Shown: positions 10,198 through 19,399 of the stretch, in pieces
Layout: each line of letters starts with the position of its first letter
Numbering within the stretch: the first letter of the stretch is position 1
Assembly (NCBI GenBank): GCA_029937545.1
Contig: JAPYPR010000007.1
Coordinates: 62,001-126,000, forward strand
DNA from: Erythrobacter sp.
Lineage (GTDB): Bacteria; Pseudomonadota; Alphaproteobacteria; Sphingomonadales; Sphingomonadaceae
DNA length: 64,000 nt
Reading direction: 5' to 3'
Position numbers and translations under genes: made by a program
The notes under the pieces: model-generated
The model's input: the letters and a program-made list of their open reading frames with translations, nothing else
Told to the model about the DNA's origin: nothing
Database searches by the model: none

Positions 10198-11264
10198 CGC
10201 AGCTTCAGCGTCGCCAGGCCCATCAGCGCGAGGATGATCGAGACGATCCAGAAGCGGATCACCACCTTGCTTTCCGACCAGCCGAGCTGCTCGAAATGGT
10301 GGTGGATCGGGGCCATGCGGAACACGCGCTTGCCGGTCCGCTTGAACCAGAAGACCTGGATGATGACCGAAAGTGCCTCGAACACGAACAGTCCGCCGAC
10401 GATCGCCAGCACGACCTCGTGACGCGTGGCCACGGCAATCGCGCCGAGCGCGCCACCCAGCGCCAGCGATCCGGTGTCGCCCATGAAAACGGCGGCAGGC
10501 GGCGCATTGAACCACAGGAACGCCAGCCCAGCGCCCATGATCGCCGCGCAGAAGATCGCCAGCTCACCCGCGCCCTCGACATGCGGGATGCCGAGATATT
10601 CGGAATAGTCCACGCGCCCGACGAGATAGGCGATCAGCGCGAAAGTGCCCGCCGCGATGATCACCGGCATGGTCGCGAGCCCGTCCAGCCCGTCGGTCAG
10701 GTTAACCGCATTCCCAGCGCCCACAATCACGATGGCTGCGAACAGGTAATAGAACGGCCCCAGTTCGACTCCGAAGTCGTTCACGAAGGGGACGTAGACG
10801 AAGGTGTTGATCTGGCTGACGACGATGTAGCTCGCCGCACCCGCGACCAGGAATTCAGCCAGCAGCCGCGTCCGGGCGGAAACGCCCTTGTGACTGGACT
10901 TCGATACCTTGTCGTAATCGTCGAGGAAGCCGATCAGGCCGAAGCCCAGCGTCACGGCAAGGCACGCCCAGATGAACGGGTTCTTGAGGTCCATCCAGAT
11001 CAGCACGGCCAGCGACAGGCTGATCAGGATCATCAGCCCGCCCATCGTCGGCGTGCCGACCTTGGCGAGGTGGCTTTGCGGCCCGTCGGTGCGTATCGGC
11101 TGCCCCTTGCCCTGGCGCACGCGCAGCATGGCGATGAAGCGCGGTCCGATCAGCAGGCCGATCACCAGCGCCGTCATCAGCGTCGCCCCGGCGCGGAACG
11201 TCTGATAGCGCACGAGGTTGGCGATGCCCTCGAAGTTCAGCCATTCGGCAAGCAGGTAAAGCAA
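10194..11264 (-). CDS. mraY: Phospho-MurNAc-pentapeptide transferase MraY
   Basis: Integral membrane enzyme that moves phospho-MurNAc-pentapeptide from UDP to undecaprenyl phosphate, forming lipid I. The 356-aa product has about ten membrane spans and the catalytic cytoplasmic loops: the DDYDKV aspartates, the [10 protein letters not shown] loop, and the MAPIHHHFE histidine motif near the C terminus. It starts 18 bases after the murF stop, one of the few true gaps in the cluster. Confidence 0.98.
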   Translation of the reverse strand: MLYLLAEWLNFEGIANLVRYQTFRAGATLMTALVIGLLIGPRFIAMLRVRQGKGQPIRTDGPQSHLAKVGTPTMGGLMILISLSLAVLIWMDLKNPFIWACLAVTLGFGLIGFLDDYDKVSKSSHKGVSARTRLLAEFLVAGAASYIVVSQINTFVYVPFVNDFGVELGPFYYLFAAIVIVGAGNAVNLTDGLDGLATMPVIIAAGTFALIAYLVGRVDYSEYLGIPHVEGAGELAIFCAAIMGAGLAFLWFNAPPAAVFMGDTGSLALGGALGAIAVATRHEVVLAIVGGLFVFEALSVIIQVFWFKRTGKRVFRMAPIHHHFEQLGWSESKVVIRFWIVSIILALMGLATLKLR

Positions 11265-11282
11265 ATGCGCCTCTTGTCGCGC

Positions 11283-12749
11283 CTATCCGGCGCGGGTGAA
11301 GTGATCCACGAGCCGACCGAGGCCGACCGAATTGGAGCCTTTGACCAGCACGGCATCGCCAGCGACGACGCCGAAATTCTCGAGCAGTTCGATGGCCTCT
11401 TCGGCACTACGGCAATGCGCCCACGCAATGGGCTTGCCAAGCACGTCGCTCTGCGGTTTCCCCAGTTCGCGCGCGAGCACGCCCATCTCGTCGCCGACCA
11501 GCACCGCATAATCGATGTCCGCGGCGAGCAGCGGTTCGGCGAGGCCGGCGTGGAACTTCGGCCCGAAGTCGCCCAGCTCCTTCATCGACCCCAACACGGC
11601 GATGCGGCGGCCCGAGGGCGTCTGGCCAAGCTGCGCCAGAGTGGCGCGCATGCTGGCAGGGTTCGCATTGTAGCTTTCGTCGATCAGCAGCGCCTTGCCG
11701 CCCGGAGCGACAATGCCGTGGCGCGCACCGCGGCCCTTGAGGCCGCCCATTTCGGCGAGCGCGAGGCCTGCCGCGGCGAGATCGCCGCCCGCCGCGCGCA
11801 CTGCCGCCATGACGGCGAGCGAATTGGCGACCCAATGTTCGCCCGGCTCGGCCACCGTGTAGCACAGCCGTCCTTCGGGAAATTCGCAGGTCACGAGGCT
11901 GCCGCCATTGGCGCTGGGAATTGCGTCGAGCAGCCGCATGTCGGCATGGCGTGCGGTACCGAAGCTCATCACCCTGGCGCCGACTTGCTCGGCGGCGGAT
12001 TTCAGCTGTTCGTAATGCGGAGTGTCGGTCGGGATGACGGCAGTGCCGCCGCTCTCCAGCCCCACAAAGATCTCCGCCTTCGCAGCGGCGATGGCCTCCA
12101 TCGACCCAAGATTCTCGATATGCGCCGGCGCGATGGTGGTGATGACCGCGACATGCGGGCGAACCTGCATCGTCAGCCCCTCGATCTCGCGAGCGTTGTT
12201 CATGCCCATCTCGAAGATGCCGAAGCGGCTGCGCGCGGGCATCCGTGCCAGGCTGAGCGGGACGCCGACATGGTTGTTGTAGCTGCGGATCGAACGGTGC
12301 GCCGCACCACGACTGGCGCGTTCGAGCGCGGTGAAAATCGCTTCCTTGACCCCGGTCTTGCCGACCGAACCCGTCACGCCGATGATCTTGGCCTCGGTGC
12401 GGGCGCGCGCTGCCTTGGCGAGGGCCTTCAGCGCTTCGGTCGTGTCTTCGACCAGGATGTGCGGCCAGTCGACCGGGCGATCGACGATGGCCCCGGCAGC
12501 GCCATTGGCGAAGGCCTTGTCGAGGAAACGGTGCCCGTCCATCGCTTCGCCCTTGAGCGCGACGAAGAGGTCGCCATTCACGACATCGCGGCTGTCCATC
12601 TCGACGCCTGCGACCTGGAAATCATGGCTCGCCGTGCCGCCGACGGCTTCGGCAATGCTCTGTGCGTCCCACAGCGTCAGCGGCAGGCGGTCGCGCGGAT
12701 CGGCAGGCCATTCGACATAGGCGGGATGGCGCAGGATGGCGGCGCTCAT
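11283..12749 (-). CDS. murF: UDP-MurNAc-tripeptide--D-alanyl-D-alanine ligase
   Basis: Last Mur ligase; adds D-Ala-D-Ala (made by Ddl) to complete the pentapeptide precursor. The 488-aa product has the N-terminal substrate domain (GVEMDSRDVVNGDLFVALKG), the P-loop GVTGSVGKTGVKE, the EMGMNN motif of MurF, and the DESYNANPASM block. The ATG at 12749 was chosen because it overlaps the murE stop (ATGA); ten more in-frame residues upstream would lie within murE. Confidence 0.97.
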   Translation of the reverse strand: MSAAILRHPAYVEWPADPRDRLPLTLWDAQSIAEAVGGTASHDFQVAGVEMDSRDVVNGDLFVALKGEAMDGHRFLDKAFANGAAGAIVDRPVDWPHILVEDTTEALKALAKAARARTEAKIIGVTGSVGKTGVKEAIFTALERASRGAAHRSIRSYNNHVGVPLSLARMPARSRFGIFEMGMNNAREIEGLTMQVRPHVAVITTIAPAHIENLGSMEAIAAAKAEIFVGLESGGTAVIPTDTPHYEQLKSAAEQVGARVMSFGTARHADMRLLDAIPSANGGSLVTCEFPEGRLCYTVAEPGEHWVANSLAVMAAVRAAGGDLAAAGLALAEMGGLKGRGARHGIVAPGGKALLIDESYNANPASMRATLAQLGQTPSGRRIAVLGSMKELGDFGPKFHAGLAEPLLAADIDYAVLVGDEMGVLARELGKPQSDVLGKPIAWAHCRSAEEAIELLENFGVVAGDAVLVKGSNSVGLGRLVDHFTRAG

Positions 12750-14221
12750 GCCTGCTCTCCCGCGATTTCGGCAGCGCATTCGCGCGCGACTTCCACGTCG
12801 TCGAAGGGCAGCACCCGCATGTATTCTCCCGACCCGATGATCTGACCCGTTTCATGTCCCTTGCCGGCGACGAGGACGATATCCTCGCCGCCCGCTTCGG
12901 CGATGGCTGCTTTGATGGCTTCGCGACGACCGCCTATTTCGCGCGCTTGCGGCGCGCCCTCAAGTACGCCTGCGCGGATATCCGCAGCAGTTTCGCCGCG
13001 GGGATTGTCGTCCGTCACGATGACGACATCGCTGGCCTTTGCCGCAGCCTCACCCATCGGCGCGCGCTTGCCATGGTCGCGGTCCCCGCCTGCACCGAAG
13101 ACGGTGATCAGCCTGCCCGTGACATGCGGCCGCAGCGCCGCGATGGCTGCTTCGAGCGCGTCGGGCGTGTGGGCATAATCGATGTAGACCGGGGCACCGC
13201 TAGGCGAGATCACGGCGCGTTCGAGCCGTCCGCGCACCGGCTGCAAGCGCGATACCGCATCCCACACGCCCGAGACACTCGTGCCCGTAGCAAGAGCAAG
13301 GCCCGCAGCGCACAGCGCATTAGAAACCTGATAAGCGCCGATCAGCGGCAGGGTTATCTTGCGCTCCTGCCCCTCATGTTCGACCGTCAGCACCTGGCCC
13401 AGGTGGGTCGGCTCGCGAGAGGTCAGGCGGATGTCCGTCCCCTGCTCGCCGACGGTCATCACGGTCAGCCCGCGCTTCTCGGCACGGTCGACGACCCGCG
13501 CATTCCAGCCGCTTTCGCCGGAACCCATCCAGACGACTGCAGTGGCACAATCGGAGACGACCTCGTCGAACAGCCGCATCTTGGCCGCGAAATAGTCTTC
13601 CATGTCGGCATGGTAATCGAGGTGGTCGCGACTGAAGTTTGTGAAAGCGGCGGCTTCTACCGGGATGCCCTCGTTGCGGAATTGCGAGAGGCCGTGGCTG
13701 GATGCTTCGTAGGCGACATGCGTCACGCCTTCGCGCGCAAGGCCGCTGAGGTTCGACAGGAACGTCACGATATCGGGCGTGGTGAGCCCGGTGGAGACGC
13801 TCTCGTCCGGCGTGGTGACGCCGAGCGTGCCGATGCTGGCCGCCCGTTCTCCGGTCATGCGCCAGATCTGGCGCGTCATCTCGACGGTGGAGGTCTTGCC
13901 GTTGGTGCCGGTCACCGCGACGATATGCTCCGGCACCGGCGTGAAATAGCGCGAGGCGAGCCGGGCGAAGGCGCGGCGTGGTTCGGGTTCGGCGATGTGG
14001 ACCGCGCCGTCGACCTTTGCTTCGGGCCGCGTGACCACAGCGATGGCACCCCCTTCGATTGCGGCGGGAATGAAGTCCTCGCCATTGACCTGCGTGCCTT
14101 GGAACGCACCGAAAACCGTGCCGGGCGCGACCTTGCGATTGTCGATCGCAAAGCCGGTAACTTCGGCATCGCTGCCGCCGCAATCGAGGTCCGCCGCCGC
14201 GCAGAGTTTCGCCAGCTTCAT
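12746..14221 (-). CDS. murE: UDP-MurNAc-L-Ala-D-Glu--meso-diaminopimelate ligase
   Basis: Third Mur ligase. The P-loop GTNGKT lies at residues 105-110, and the DNPR motif at 405-408 is the marker for enzymes that choose meso-diaminopimelate over lysine, so the wall should be of the usual Gram-negative A1-gamma type. The 491-aa length and the C-terminal AGKGHETGQ block are normal. The ATG at 14221 overlaps the ftsI stop (ATGA). Confidence 0.97.
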   Translation of the reverse strand: MKLAKLCAAADLDCGGSDAEVTGFAIDNRKVAPGTVFGAFQGTQVNGEDFIPAAIEGGAIAVVTRPEAKVDGAVHIAEPEPRRAFARLASRYFTPVPEHIVAVTGTNGKTSTVEMTRQIWRMTGERAASIGTLGVTTPDESVSTGLTTPDIVTFLSNLSGLAREGVTHVAYEASSHGLSQFRNEGIPVEAAAFTNFSRDHLDYHADMEDYFAAKMRLFDEVVSDCATAVVWMGSGESGWNARVVDRAEKRGLTVMTVGEQGTDIRLTSREPTHLGQVLTVEHEGQERKITLPLIGAYQVSNALCAAGLALATGTSVSGVWDAVSRLQPVRGRLERAVISPSGAPVYIDYAHTPDALEAAIAALRPHVTGRLITVFGAGGDRDHGKRAPMGEAAAKASDVVIVTDDNPRGETAADIRAGVLEGAPQAREIGGRREAIKAAIAEAGGEDIVLVAGKGHETGQIIGSGEYMRVLPFDDVEVARECAAEIAGEQA

Positions 14222-15987
14222 GACGTCTTCCCCGGAATGAGAGGGCGAATGTCGGAGATATCGACATCGCGGGTCTCGTCGGGTCGCACGCCGATCAGCG
14301 GGCCGATGCGCGGCACCAGACGGCCGACGATCGGGGCGGCGGTCCAGCCGGCCGTGCGCTGATAGCTCGACGCGACAGTCCCGCGCGGCTCGTCGAGCAT
14401 GGCAATGACGACGTAGCGCGGGCGATCCATCGGGAAGGCAGCCGCGAAGGTGGAGACCAGTGCCGTGCGGCGATAGCCTGCGCTGCCGCCCGGCTTTTCC
14501 GCCGAACCGGTCTTCCCGCCCACACGATAGCCATGCGCATCGGCGTTCTTGCCCGTTCCGAACACGGTGATTGCGCGCAACAGCTGACGCATGCGACTGG
14601 AGGTCGAGGCCTTGAATACGCGGCGGCCCTTCGGCGCTGCGCCCGGCTCGACCTTGTGCAGGGTCGCTGGCCGCCAGATGCCACCATTCACCATGGCAGC
14701 ATAAGCACTGGCAAGATGAAGCGGCGTCACCGCGATACCGTGGCCATAACTCACGGTCATGTTCCGCAGGCGCGGCCAGTTTTCGCCCGGCCAGATCGGG
14801 AAACCCTTGGCCGGCAGCTCGATAAACGGTCGCTCGTTCAGCCCCATGTCGATCATGTAGCGACGCATGCGTTCAGGGCCGAGATCGTCGGCGATCCGCG
14901 CCGTGACGGTGTTCGACGAGTAGACCAGCGTCTCGACGACGTTGAGCGTATTGCCCTTCGAATGCAGGTCCTTGATTGAGAAACGACCGACCTTGACCGG
15001 GGTCGCGTCGTACCGCCTGGAAAAGTCCCGCACCACGCCGGCATCGATCGCCGCTGCGACCGAGAGCGGCTTGAAGGTGGAGCCGAGCTCGTAAACCTGG
15101 TTGGTCACGCGGTTGAACATCAGGCTCTGCCCGCGCTCATCGATCTTGTTCGGATCGAACTCCGGCAGTGAGGCCAGCGCCAGCACTTCGCCGGTATCGA
15201 CATCGAGCACGATGCCCGCGCCGCCCTGCGCATCGACCAGCTTCATGCCCCGACGCAACTCATCTTCCAGCGCGCCCTGCACACGCACATCGATCGACAG
15301 CGCGGCAGGCGTCCCGCGGGTCGCCGGATCGTTCAGCTGCGTATCGAGCACCTGCTCCATGCCGACGCGGCCCTTGCCGTCGGCGGCGACATAGCCGAGC
15401 ACATGGGCCGCCATCGAGCCTTGCGGATAGTGGCGATCGTTTTCCATCGGCATTTCGAGCGCGAGTTCGCCGATTTCCTGCACGCGGTTGGCGTCTTCCG
15501 GCAGCACACGGCGGCGCAGGTAGCCCTGTTGGCCGCCGGCGAGCTGCTTGGCGACGCGGCTCTCGTCCATATCGGGGAAGATCGCCTTGAGTTTGGCAGC
15601 AACCTCTGCTGGATCGCGCACCAGCGGATCGCCGTCCTCGCCCAGCGCTTTCGGATTGAACCACAGCGCATAGGCCGGGAAAGCGCGCGCCATCGGAATG
15701 CCGTTGCGGTCGACGATCTCGCCGCGCGGGGGCAGCAGCGCTTCCTCCAGCGAGGTCGCGCGGGATGCGCTGTCGGACATGCCGAGATAGCCGAGGCGCA
15801 GCAGCGCCATTAGCGCCACGAAAGCGAAGCCCAGCGCGATCCACAGGACCCGCCAGCGGGCGACCGTCAGCGAGCGCTGGCGCAGCGTGACGAGCTGCAC
15901 GCGGCCAGAGGCGACGGCCATGCTGACCGCCCCGTGACCCGTGCGCCCTGCCGCGATCGCGGGACCATAGCCCGCGAGGGCGTTCAC
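14218..15987 (-). CDS. ftsI: Septal peptidoglycan transpeptidase FtsI (PBP3)
   Basis: Class B penicillin-binding protein that cross-links septal peptidoglycan alongside FtsW. The 589-aa product has a cytoplasmic tail with one membrane span at about 46-64, a non-catalytic dimerisation domain starting at LPPRGEIVDRNG, and the transpeptidase domain with its three motifs: STFK (nucleophile Ser303), SSN at 357-359 and KTG at 492-494. The start is a GTG at 15987 that overlaps the ftsL stop as GTGA. The tail before the span is longer than in E. coli. Confidence 0.97.
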   Translation of the reverse strand: MNALAGYGPAIAAGRTGHGAVSMAVASGRVQLVTLRQRSLTVARWRVLWIALGFAFVALMALLRLGYLGMSDSASRATSLEEALLPPRGEIVDRNGIPMARAFPAYALWFNPKALGEDGDPLVRDPAEVAAKLKAIFPDMDESRVAKQLAGGQQGYLRRRVLPEDANRVQEIGELALEMPMENDRHYPQGSMAAHVLGYVAADGKGRVGMEQVLDTQLNDPATRGTPAALSIDVRVQGALEDELRRGMKLVDAQGGAGIVLDVDTGEVLALASLPEFDPNKIDERGQSLMFNRVTNQVYELGSTFKPLSVAAAIDAGVVRDFSRRYDATPVKVGRFSIKDLHSKGNTLNVVETLVYSSNTVTARIADDLGPERMRRYMIDMGLNERPFIELPAKGFPIWPGENWPRLRNMTVSYGHGIAVTPLHLASAYAAMVNGGIWRPATLHKVEPGAAPKGRRVFKASTSSRMRQLLRAITVFGTGKNADAHGYRVGGKTGSAEKPGGSAGYRRTALVSTFAAAFPMDRPRYVVIAMLDEPRGTVASSYQRTAGWTAAPIVGRLVPRIGPLIGVRPDETRDVDISDIRPLIPGKTS

Positions 15988-16490
15988 CGGGCCACCTCGG
16001 AAACTCCGGCAGCTGCAACCGGGCGGGTCAGCCGCTGCGCAAGATCCGTGGAGGCAAATTCACGCGTGGTAGGGCGAACGGCCCGCGTGCCGGCTTCGGG
16101 ATCGTCGCCGAGCCAGTCGGCCAGCAAACCTTGCTCCTCACGCGGCGGCCGGTTGAGCGCGACGCGCACCGGCGAGGGCGCATCGAGCCCCCGGGGCGTG
16201 CCGAGCGCAGCAAGCTGGCGTTCGCTTTCAAGGTATTGGTCGGCGCGGGGCGGACCATAGCCGAATTCGATCGCGTTCCAGTTGGCCAGTTGCTGCTGGC
16301 TGGCGCGGGTCTGGAACTCGGTTTCCAGCATCAGCTTGTCGTGCTGGGCTGCGATGATGTGGCGTTCGGTCAGGCGCACCTGGCTTTTCACCGCATTAAC
16401 CTTGAAGGTGAGCGCGAGGAGCAGGCCGAAGCACACGGCGAGGACCAGCGCCCAGCCGATCTGGCGCAGCCGGGATCCGCCGGCGATCAT
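15984..16490 (-). CDS. ftsL: FtsL-like divisome protein
   Basis: Assigned mainly by position between rsmH and ftsI and by topology, since FtsL is poorly conserved. The 168-aa product has a short cytoplasmic tail, one membrane span at about 10-29, then a helical, coiled-coil-prone stretch ([19 protein letters not shown]) that would pair with FtsB. It is longer than E. coli FtsL (121 aa) because of a Pro/Arg-rich periplasmic tail after about residue 90 that is unlikely to be coiled coil. The ATG overlaps the rsmH stop (ATGA). Confidence 0.8.
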   Translation of the reverse strand: MIAGGSRLRQIGWALVLAVCFGLLLALTFKVNAVKSQVRLTERHIIAAQHDKLMLETEFQTRASQQQLANWNAIEFGYGPPRADQYLESERQLAALGTPRGLDAPSPVRVALNRPPREEQGLLADWLGDDPEAGTRAVRPTTREFASTDLAQRLTRPVAAAGVSEVAR

Positions 16491-17425
16491 GCCGCTTCCC
16501 TCGCAGGTGTGGCGGTACGCACCGCATGACGCAGGACGGACGAGCGCGCGCGCGGATTGCGCTCGATTTCCGCCGCGCCCGGCTTGATCGCCTTGCTGAC
16601 GGGAGAGAAGACCGGATCGCCAAGCGCCGCCAGTGGGACGTGACGCGAGGCGCTCGGGGTCGAGGATGCCTCGCGCAGGAAGCGCTTGACGATCCGGTCT
16701 TCGAGGCTGTGGAAGCTGACCACCGCAAGGCGGCCCCCTTCGCGCAGCAGGTGTTCGGCAGCCGACAGGCCTTGGGACAGTTCGTCGAGCTCGCCGTTCA
16801 CGTGAATTCTGATGGCCTGGAACGTGCGGGTGGCCGGGTCCTTCTTGTCGTGCGGCTTGTGGCCCAGCGCCTTGCGCACGACGCGGGCGAGATCGCCGGT
16901 TGTTTCTAACGGGCGTGCAGCCACGATCGCACGCGCGACGCGGCGCGATTGGCGCTCCTCGCCATACTGGTAGATGACATCCGCAATCGCGCTCTCGTCG
17001 GCGCTGTTGAGGAAATCTGCGGCGCTCTCGCCCTCCTGGCTCATTCGCATGTCGAGCGGGCCGTCGGCGGAAAAGGCAAAGCCGCGTTCAGCCTGGTCAA
17101 GCTGCATGGACGACACGCCGATATCCATCACGATCCCGTCGACTCGCGCCACACCGGCCGATGTCATGACGTCGAGCATTTCGGAGAAACGGTGCGGGTG
17201 GAGAATAAGGCGCGGCGGGTTTTCCCCCGTCTCGCGCCAGTTGCGACCCGAAGCGATTGCATCGGGATCCCGGTCGAAAGCATGCACCGTCGCGCCGCGT
17301 TCCAGCAGCGCGCGCGTATAGCCGCCCGCGCCGAAGGTCGCGTCGATCACGACGTCGCCCGGCTGCGGGTCGAGCGCTTCGATCACCTCGTCGAGGAGGA
17401 CTGGAACGTGCGGGGCGCGGCTCAT
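16487..17425 (-). CDS. rsmH: 16S rRNA m4C1402 methyltransferase RsmH
   Basis: SAM-dependent enzyme (MraW) that N4-methylates C1402 in the decoding centre of 16S rRNA. The 312-aa product opens with [15 protein letters not shown], has the SAM loop [14 protein letters not shown] and the acidic DRDPDA strand end, and ends with the family block [11 protein letters not shown]. The ATG at 17425 (MSRAPHVPV) overlaps the mraZ stop as ATGA; 37 residues of open frame further upstream lie inside mraZ and were left out. Confidence 0.97.
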   Translation of the reverse strand: MSRAPHVPVLLDEVIEALDPQPGDVVIDATFGAGGYTRALLERGATVHAFDRDPDAIASGRNWRETGENPPRLILHPHRFSEMLDVMTSAGVARVDGIVMDIGVSSMQLDQAERGFAFSADGPLDMRMSQEGESAADFLNSADESAIADVIYQYGEERQSRRVARAIVAARPLETTGDLARVVRKALGHKPHDKKDPATRTFQAIRIHVNGELDELSQGLSAAEHLLREGGRLAVVSFHSLEDRIVKRFLREASSTPSASRHVPLAALGDPVFSPVSKAIKPGAAEIERNPRARSSVLRHAVRTATPAREAA

Positions 17426-17922
17426 TTGCCGCCACCCTTGCCGGATTTGGCCTTCCCATCGGCGAGCAGGCTGTCGCAGGCGGCCTTGGCGCTGGCCCAG
17501 TCGTCGCCCATCTTGGCGAGCTCGTCCGGGTTCCACAGCGTGAAAAAGCGTCCGCCACCCTGGAAATAGAGACCTTCCTCGATCCGGGCGAGGCTGCGCA
17601 GGTGGTCCGGCATGACAAAACGGCCGCTGTCGTCGAAAGGCACTTCGAGGAAGCCGAACAGCTGGCTGGCGCGCGTGTCGCGATCGAAATCCTTGCCGAC
17701 GCGAACGGCGATTTCTTCCTCACGATCGAGCTGGGCGTCGAGCTCTTCCTTGCGACTGAGGCCAAAGCCGACGAGGCAATTCCACGCCGGGTGCTTCATG
17801 AGGCAGAGGACGCGGCCGTCGCTGCTTTCCTTGACGGCTTTGCGGAACAGCGGCGGAAGCACAAAGCGGCCCTTGTCGCCCGCAGGCGAATAGGCTTGTC
17901 CGCTGTACCCTCCGAAAGTCAC
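17422..17922 (-). CDS. mraZ: Transcriptional regulator MraZ
   Basis: DNA-binding protein of the AbrB-like fold that controls the dcw cluster in E. coli by binding repeated GGG-containing boxes upstream of its own gene. The 166-aa product has two copies of the domain: residues about 5-60 ([20 protein letters not shown]) and about 90-140 ([16 protein letters not shown]). The start is a GTG at 17922; an ATG a little further upstream is out of frame. It is first in the cluster and lies next to the GGGA arrays described at 18063-18107 and 18227-18262. Confidence 0.95.
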   Translation of the reverse strand: MTFGGYSGQAYSPAGDKGRFVLPPLFRKAVKESSDGRVLCLMKHPAWNCLVGFGLSRKEELDAQLDREEEIAVRVGKDFDRDTRASQLFGFLEVPFDDSGRFVMPDHLRSLARIEEGLYFQGGGRFFTLWNPDELAKMGDDWASAKAACDSLLADGKAKSGKGGGK

Positions 17923-18062
17923 CTGCCCCAGTTCCCGAATGCGCGTTTAACATCTCCCCCGAGCAAGACTTCCTCCCCCTCGCCCACGTGCATGGGCGAG
18001 CTGCACCCCTCGCGAGCGGTGCGCGCATAGACAGCCTTGTCCGATGTCCCGAGGATTTATCG

Positions 18063-18107
18063 CGGGACGGGCGGGGATGGAAGGGAAAATTGCGGGATTT
18101 CACGGGA
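18063..18107 (+). promoter_or_regulatory. GGGA box array A, candidate MraZ operator
   Basis: Five GGGA units on the plus strand (antisense to mraZ) start at 18064, 18074, 18083, 18094 and 18104, a spacing of about ten bases or one helical turn. E. coli MraZ binds TGGGN direct repeats separated by five bases, the same period. Here the base before GGG is C or G rather than T. The segment at 18083-18097 recurs in inverted form in the second array. That it is an operator is inferred from position and period. Confidence 0.5.
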
Positions 18108-18226
18108 TAAGCCCGTAAAGTATTATTTTTCCTCGCTTATTTTTCCGACTACACTCTCGAAACTCTTACCGCTTTGCTAACGAGGTCGCTGGAAACACAC
18201 GCAATTCCGGTGAGCTGCGCGCAGTT
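18108..18226 (-). promoter_or_regulatory. AT-rich core before mraZ, probable dcw promoter region
   Basis: Between the two GGGA arrays, the stretch around 18112-18180 is strikingly AT-rich for this genome, with runs such as TATTATTTTT and CTTATTTTT. It is the natural place for the main dcw promoter reading toward mraZ. I could not identify a convincing -35/-10 pair. The whole 17923-18266 interval has no gene. Confidence 0.35.
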
Positions 18227-18262
18227 TCCCGCGCGCTCCCCGACTCGCTCCCGCAATTTCCC
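18227..18262 (-). promoter_or_regulatory. GGGA box array B, inverted relative to array A
   Basis: Four GGGA units on the minus strand (sense for mraZ), seen on the plus strand as TCCC at 18227, 18237, 18249 and 18259, with spacings 10, 12 and 10. The unit GGGAAATTGCGGGA (reverse of 18249-18262) is the same as 18083-18097 of array A except for one missing A. A GANTC site at 18242-18246 lies within it. The array ends only four bases from the stop codon of the neighbouring lipoprotein gene. Confidence 0.45.
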
Positions 18263-18266
18263 GTGG

Positions 18267-19022
18267 TCAGAAATCGAGCGCAGCCGCTACCAGTTCGTCG
18301 AGCGCCGCCCTGCGCCGTAGAGGCAAATCACCCTCCCCTTCCCAATCGAGTATGGCCGCATCGGCCAGCAGGGTCACGCGGCCTTCGCCGACCTCGCATT
18401 GGGCCAGCAAGCCGCCCTCCGAAACGGTGCATTGGGACGGCGCGCTCGCCTCCACTTGCAGGAACTGGCCGGGGAGGTTCACGGGAAACTCCCCGTCATA
18501 GGTATCGACCCAGCGTTCGCCGACAGGCTGCGTCTCGTCGAATTGCAGCTCCAGCCCCCACCGCTTCAGGATCGGTGAAATCAACACGACGTCCTGCGGG
18601 CGGCGTCTGTCGCCGATGGAAAACTCGCTATGCCGTGTCAGCAACGGATCTGCGAAGATCAACAAGCGCCCACCACCGCGCAGCCACTCGTCGAGCGCGA
18701 CGTTTTCCGATGGAGCGAGCGGCCGGGGCTGCGCCAGCAGCAGCCGGTCGACATTTGCGAGGTTTTCTGGCTCGAGTGCGTCGAGCGGAGTAAGCGCAAA
18801 ACTGCGCTCCAGTTGCTCACGCACCCAATCCTTTTCCTGCGCGGTATCGAGGAGGGTGGCCACATCCCCGCCGCTTCCCCAATAGATCGGCAGCGTGGAG
18901 AACAGGTGAAGCTGCTCCGTTTCGGCGGCGCTATCCGACGGCGCAACGCTCTGGCCGCAGGCGGCAAGTGCCAACGCCAGACCTGGCAGCGCAGCCTTAA
19001 GGCTGTTGCAGTTGGGGCGCAT
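18267..19022 (-). CDS. Lipoprotein resembling the GldG / ABC-transport auxiliary domain
   Basis: Predicted lipoprotein of 251 aa: signal sequence with lipobox LAAC, lipidated Cys at residue 22. The body (LDALEPENLANVDRLLLAQPRPLAPSENVALDEWLRGGGRLLIFADP) resembles the periplasmic domain of GldG-type uncharacterised ABC transport proteins (family ABC_transp_aux), but no ATPase or permease is encoded nearby. The ATG at 19022 was chosen because the signal peptide begins there; the frame is open further upstream within the preceding gene, which overlaps by 26 bases. Function unknown; the domain resemblance is my reading and needs a profile search. Confidence 0.6.
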   Translation of the reverse strand: MRPNCNSLKAALPGLALALAACGQSVAPSDSAAETEQLHLFSTLPIYWGSGGDVATLLDTAQEKDWVREQLERSFALTPLDALEPENLANVDRLLLAQPRPLAPSENVALDEWLRGGGRLLIFADPLLTRHSEFSIGDRRRPQDVVLISPILKRWGLELQFDETQPVGERWVDTYDGEFPVNLPGQFLQVEASAPSQCTVSEGGLLAQCEVGEGRVTLLADAAILDWEGEGDLPLRRRAALDELVAAALDF

Positions 19023-19395
19023 CGAAATCCTGCTCCGGCGCGGCAGGCGACGGAGTCCCGGTCGCCGCGGTAGTGGGCTCTGCCGGGAGTTCGGGCACGA
19101 CGCCGGCCTCGGCCAGCGGGTCGTTCTGCGGCATTGCCTGTGTCGGTTCGGTGGTCGGTGCCGCCTCTGGCACGGCCGTCGCATCGGTCTGCGCCGCGCG
19201 ATTGCTAACCACGCTAGCCAGCGCGACCAGCAGGACCATCATGGCGATGCCCGTCCCGCCGATCTGCAGGCGCTGGAGATTGCGCTCGCGCCGGGCGCGG
19301 TTGCCGGGAATGTCCGACACCTCGCCGGTATCCGGCTTGCGGCTCATATCGACGAATTGCGCCATCTCTCGCAGCAATACGCCGCAACCCGCCAT
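18997..19395 (-). CDS. Small single-span membrane protein of unknown function
   Basis: I do not recognise this family. The 132-aa product has a charged N-terminal half (RKPDTGEVSDIPGNRARRER), one membrane span at about residues 50-70 (GTGIAMMVLLVALASVV), then a low-complexity Ala/Pro/Thr-rich tail probably in the periplasm. The ATG at 19395 lies 4 bases after the cysK stop; a second candidate at 19365 (MAQFVDMSRK) would shorten it by ten residues. It overlaps the GldG-like lipoprotein gene by 26 bases, so the two may act together at the inner membrane. Confidence 0.6.
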   Translation of the reverse strand: MAGCGVLLREMAQFVDMSRKPDTGEVSDIPGNRARRERNLQRLQIGGTGIAMMVLLVALASVVSNRAAQTDATAVPEAAPTTEPTQAMPQNDPLAEAGVVPELPAEPTTAATGTPSPAAPEQDFDAPQLQQP

Positions 19396-19399
19396 GCGG

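Noticed and set aside
10296-12845. Open frame of 849 codons on the plus strand opposite mraY and murF
   Set aside because: The minus-strand reading gives intact MraY and MurF; the plus reading is rich in His, Arg and Asp with no domain.
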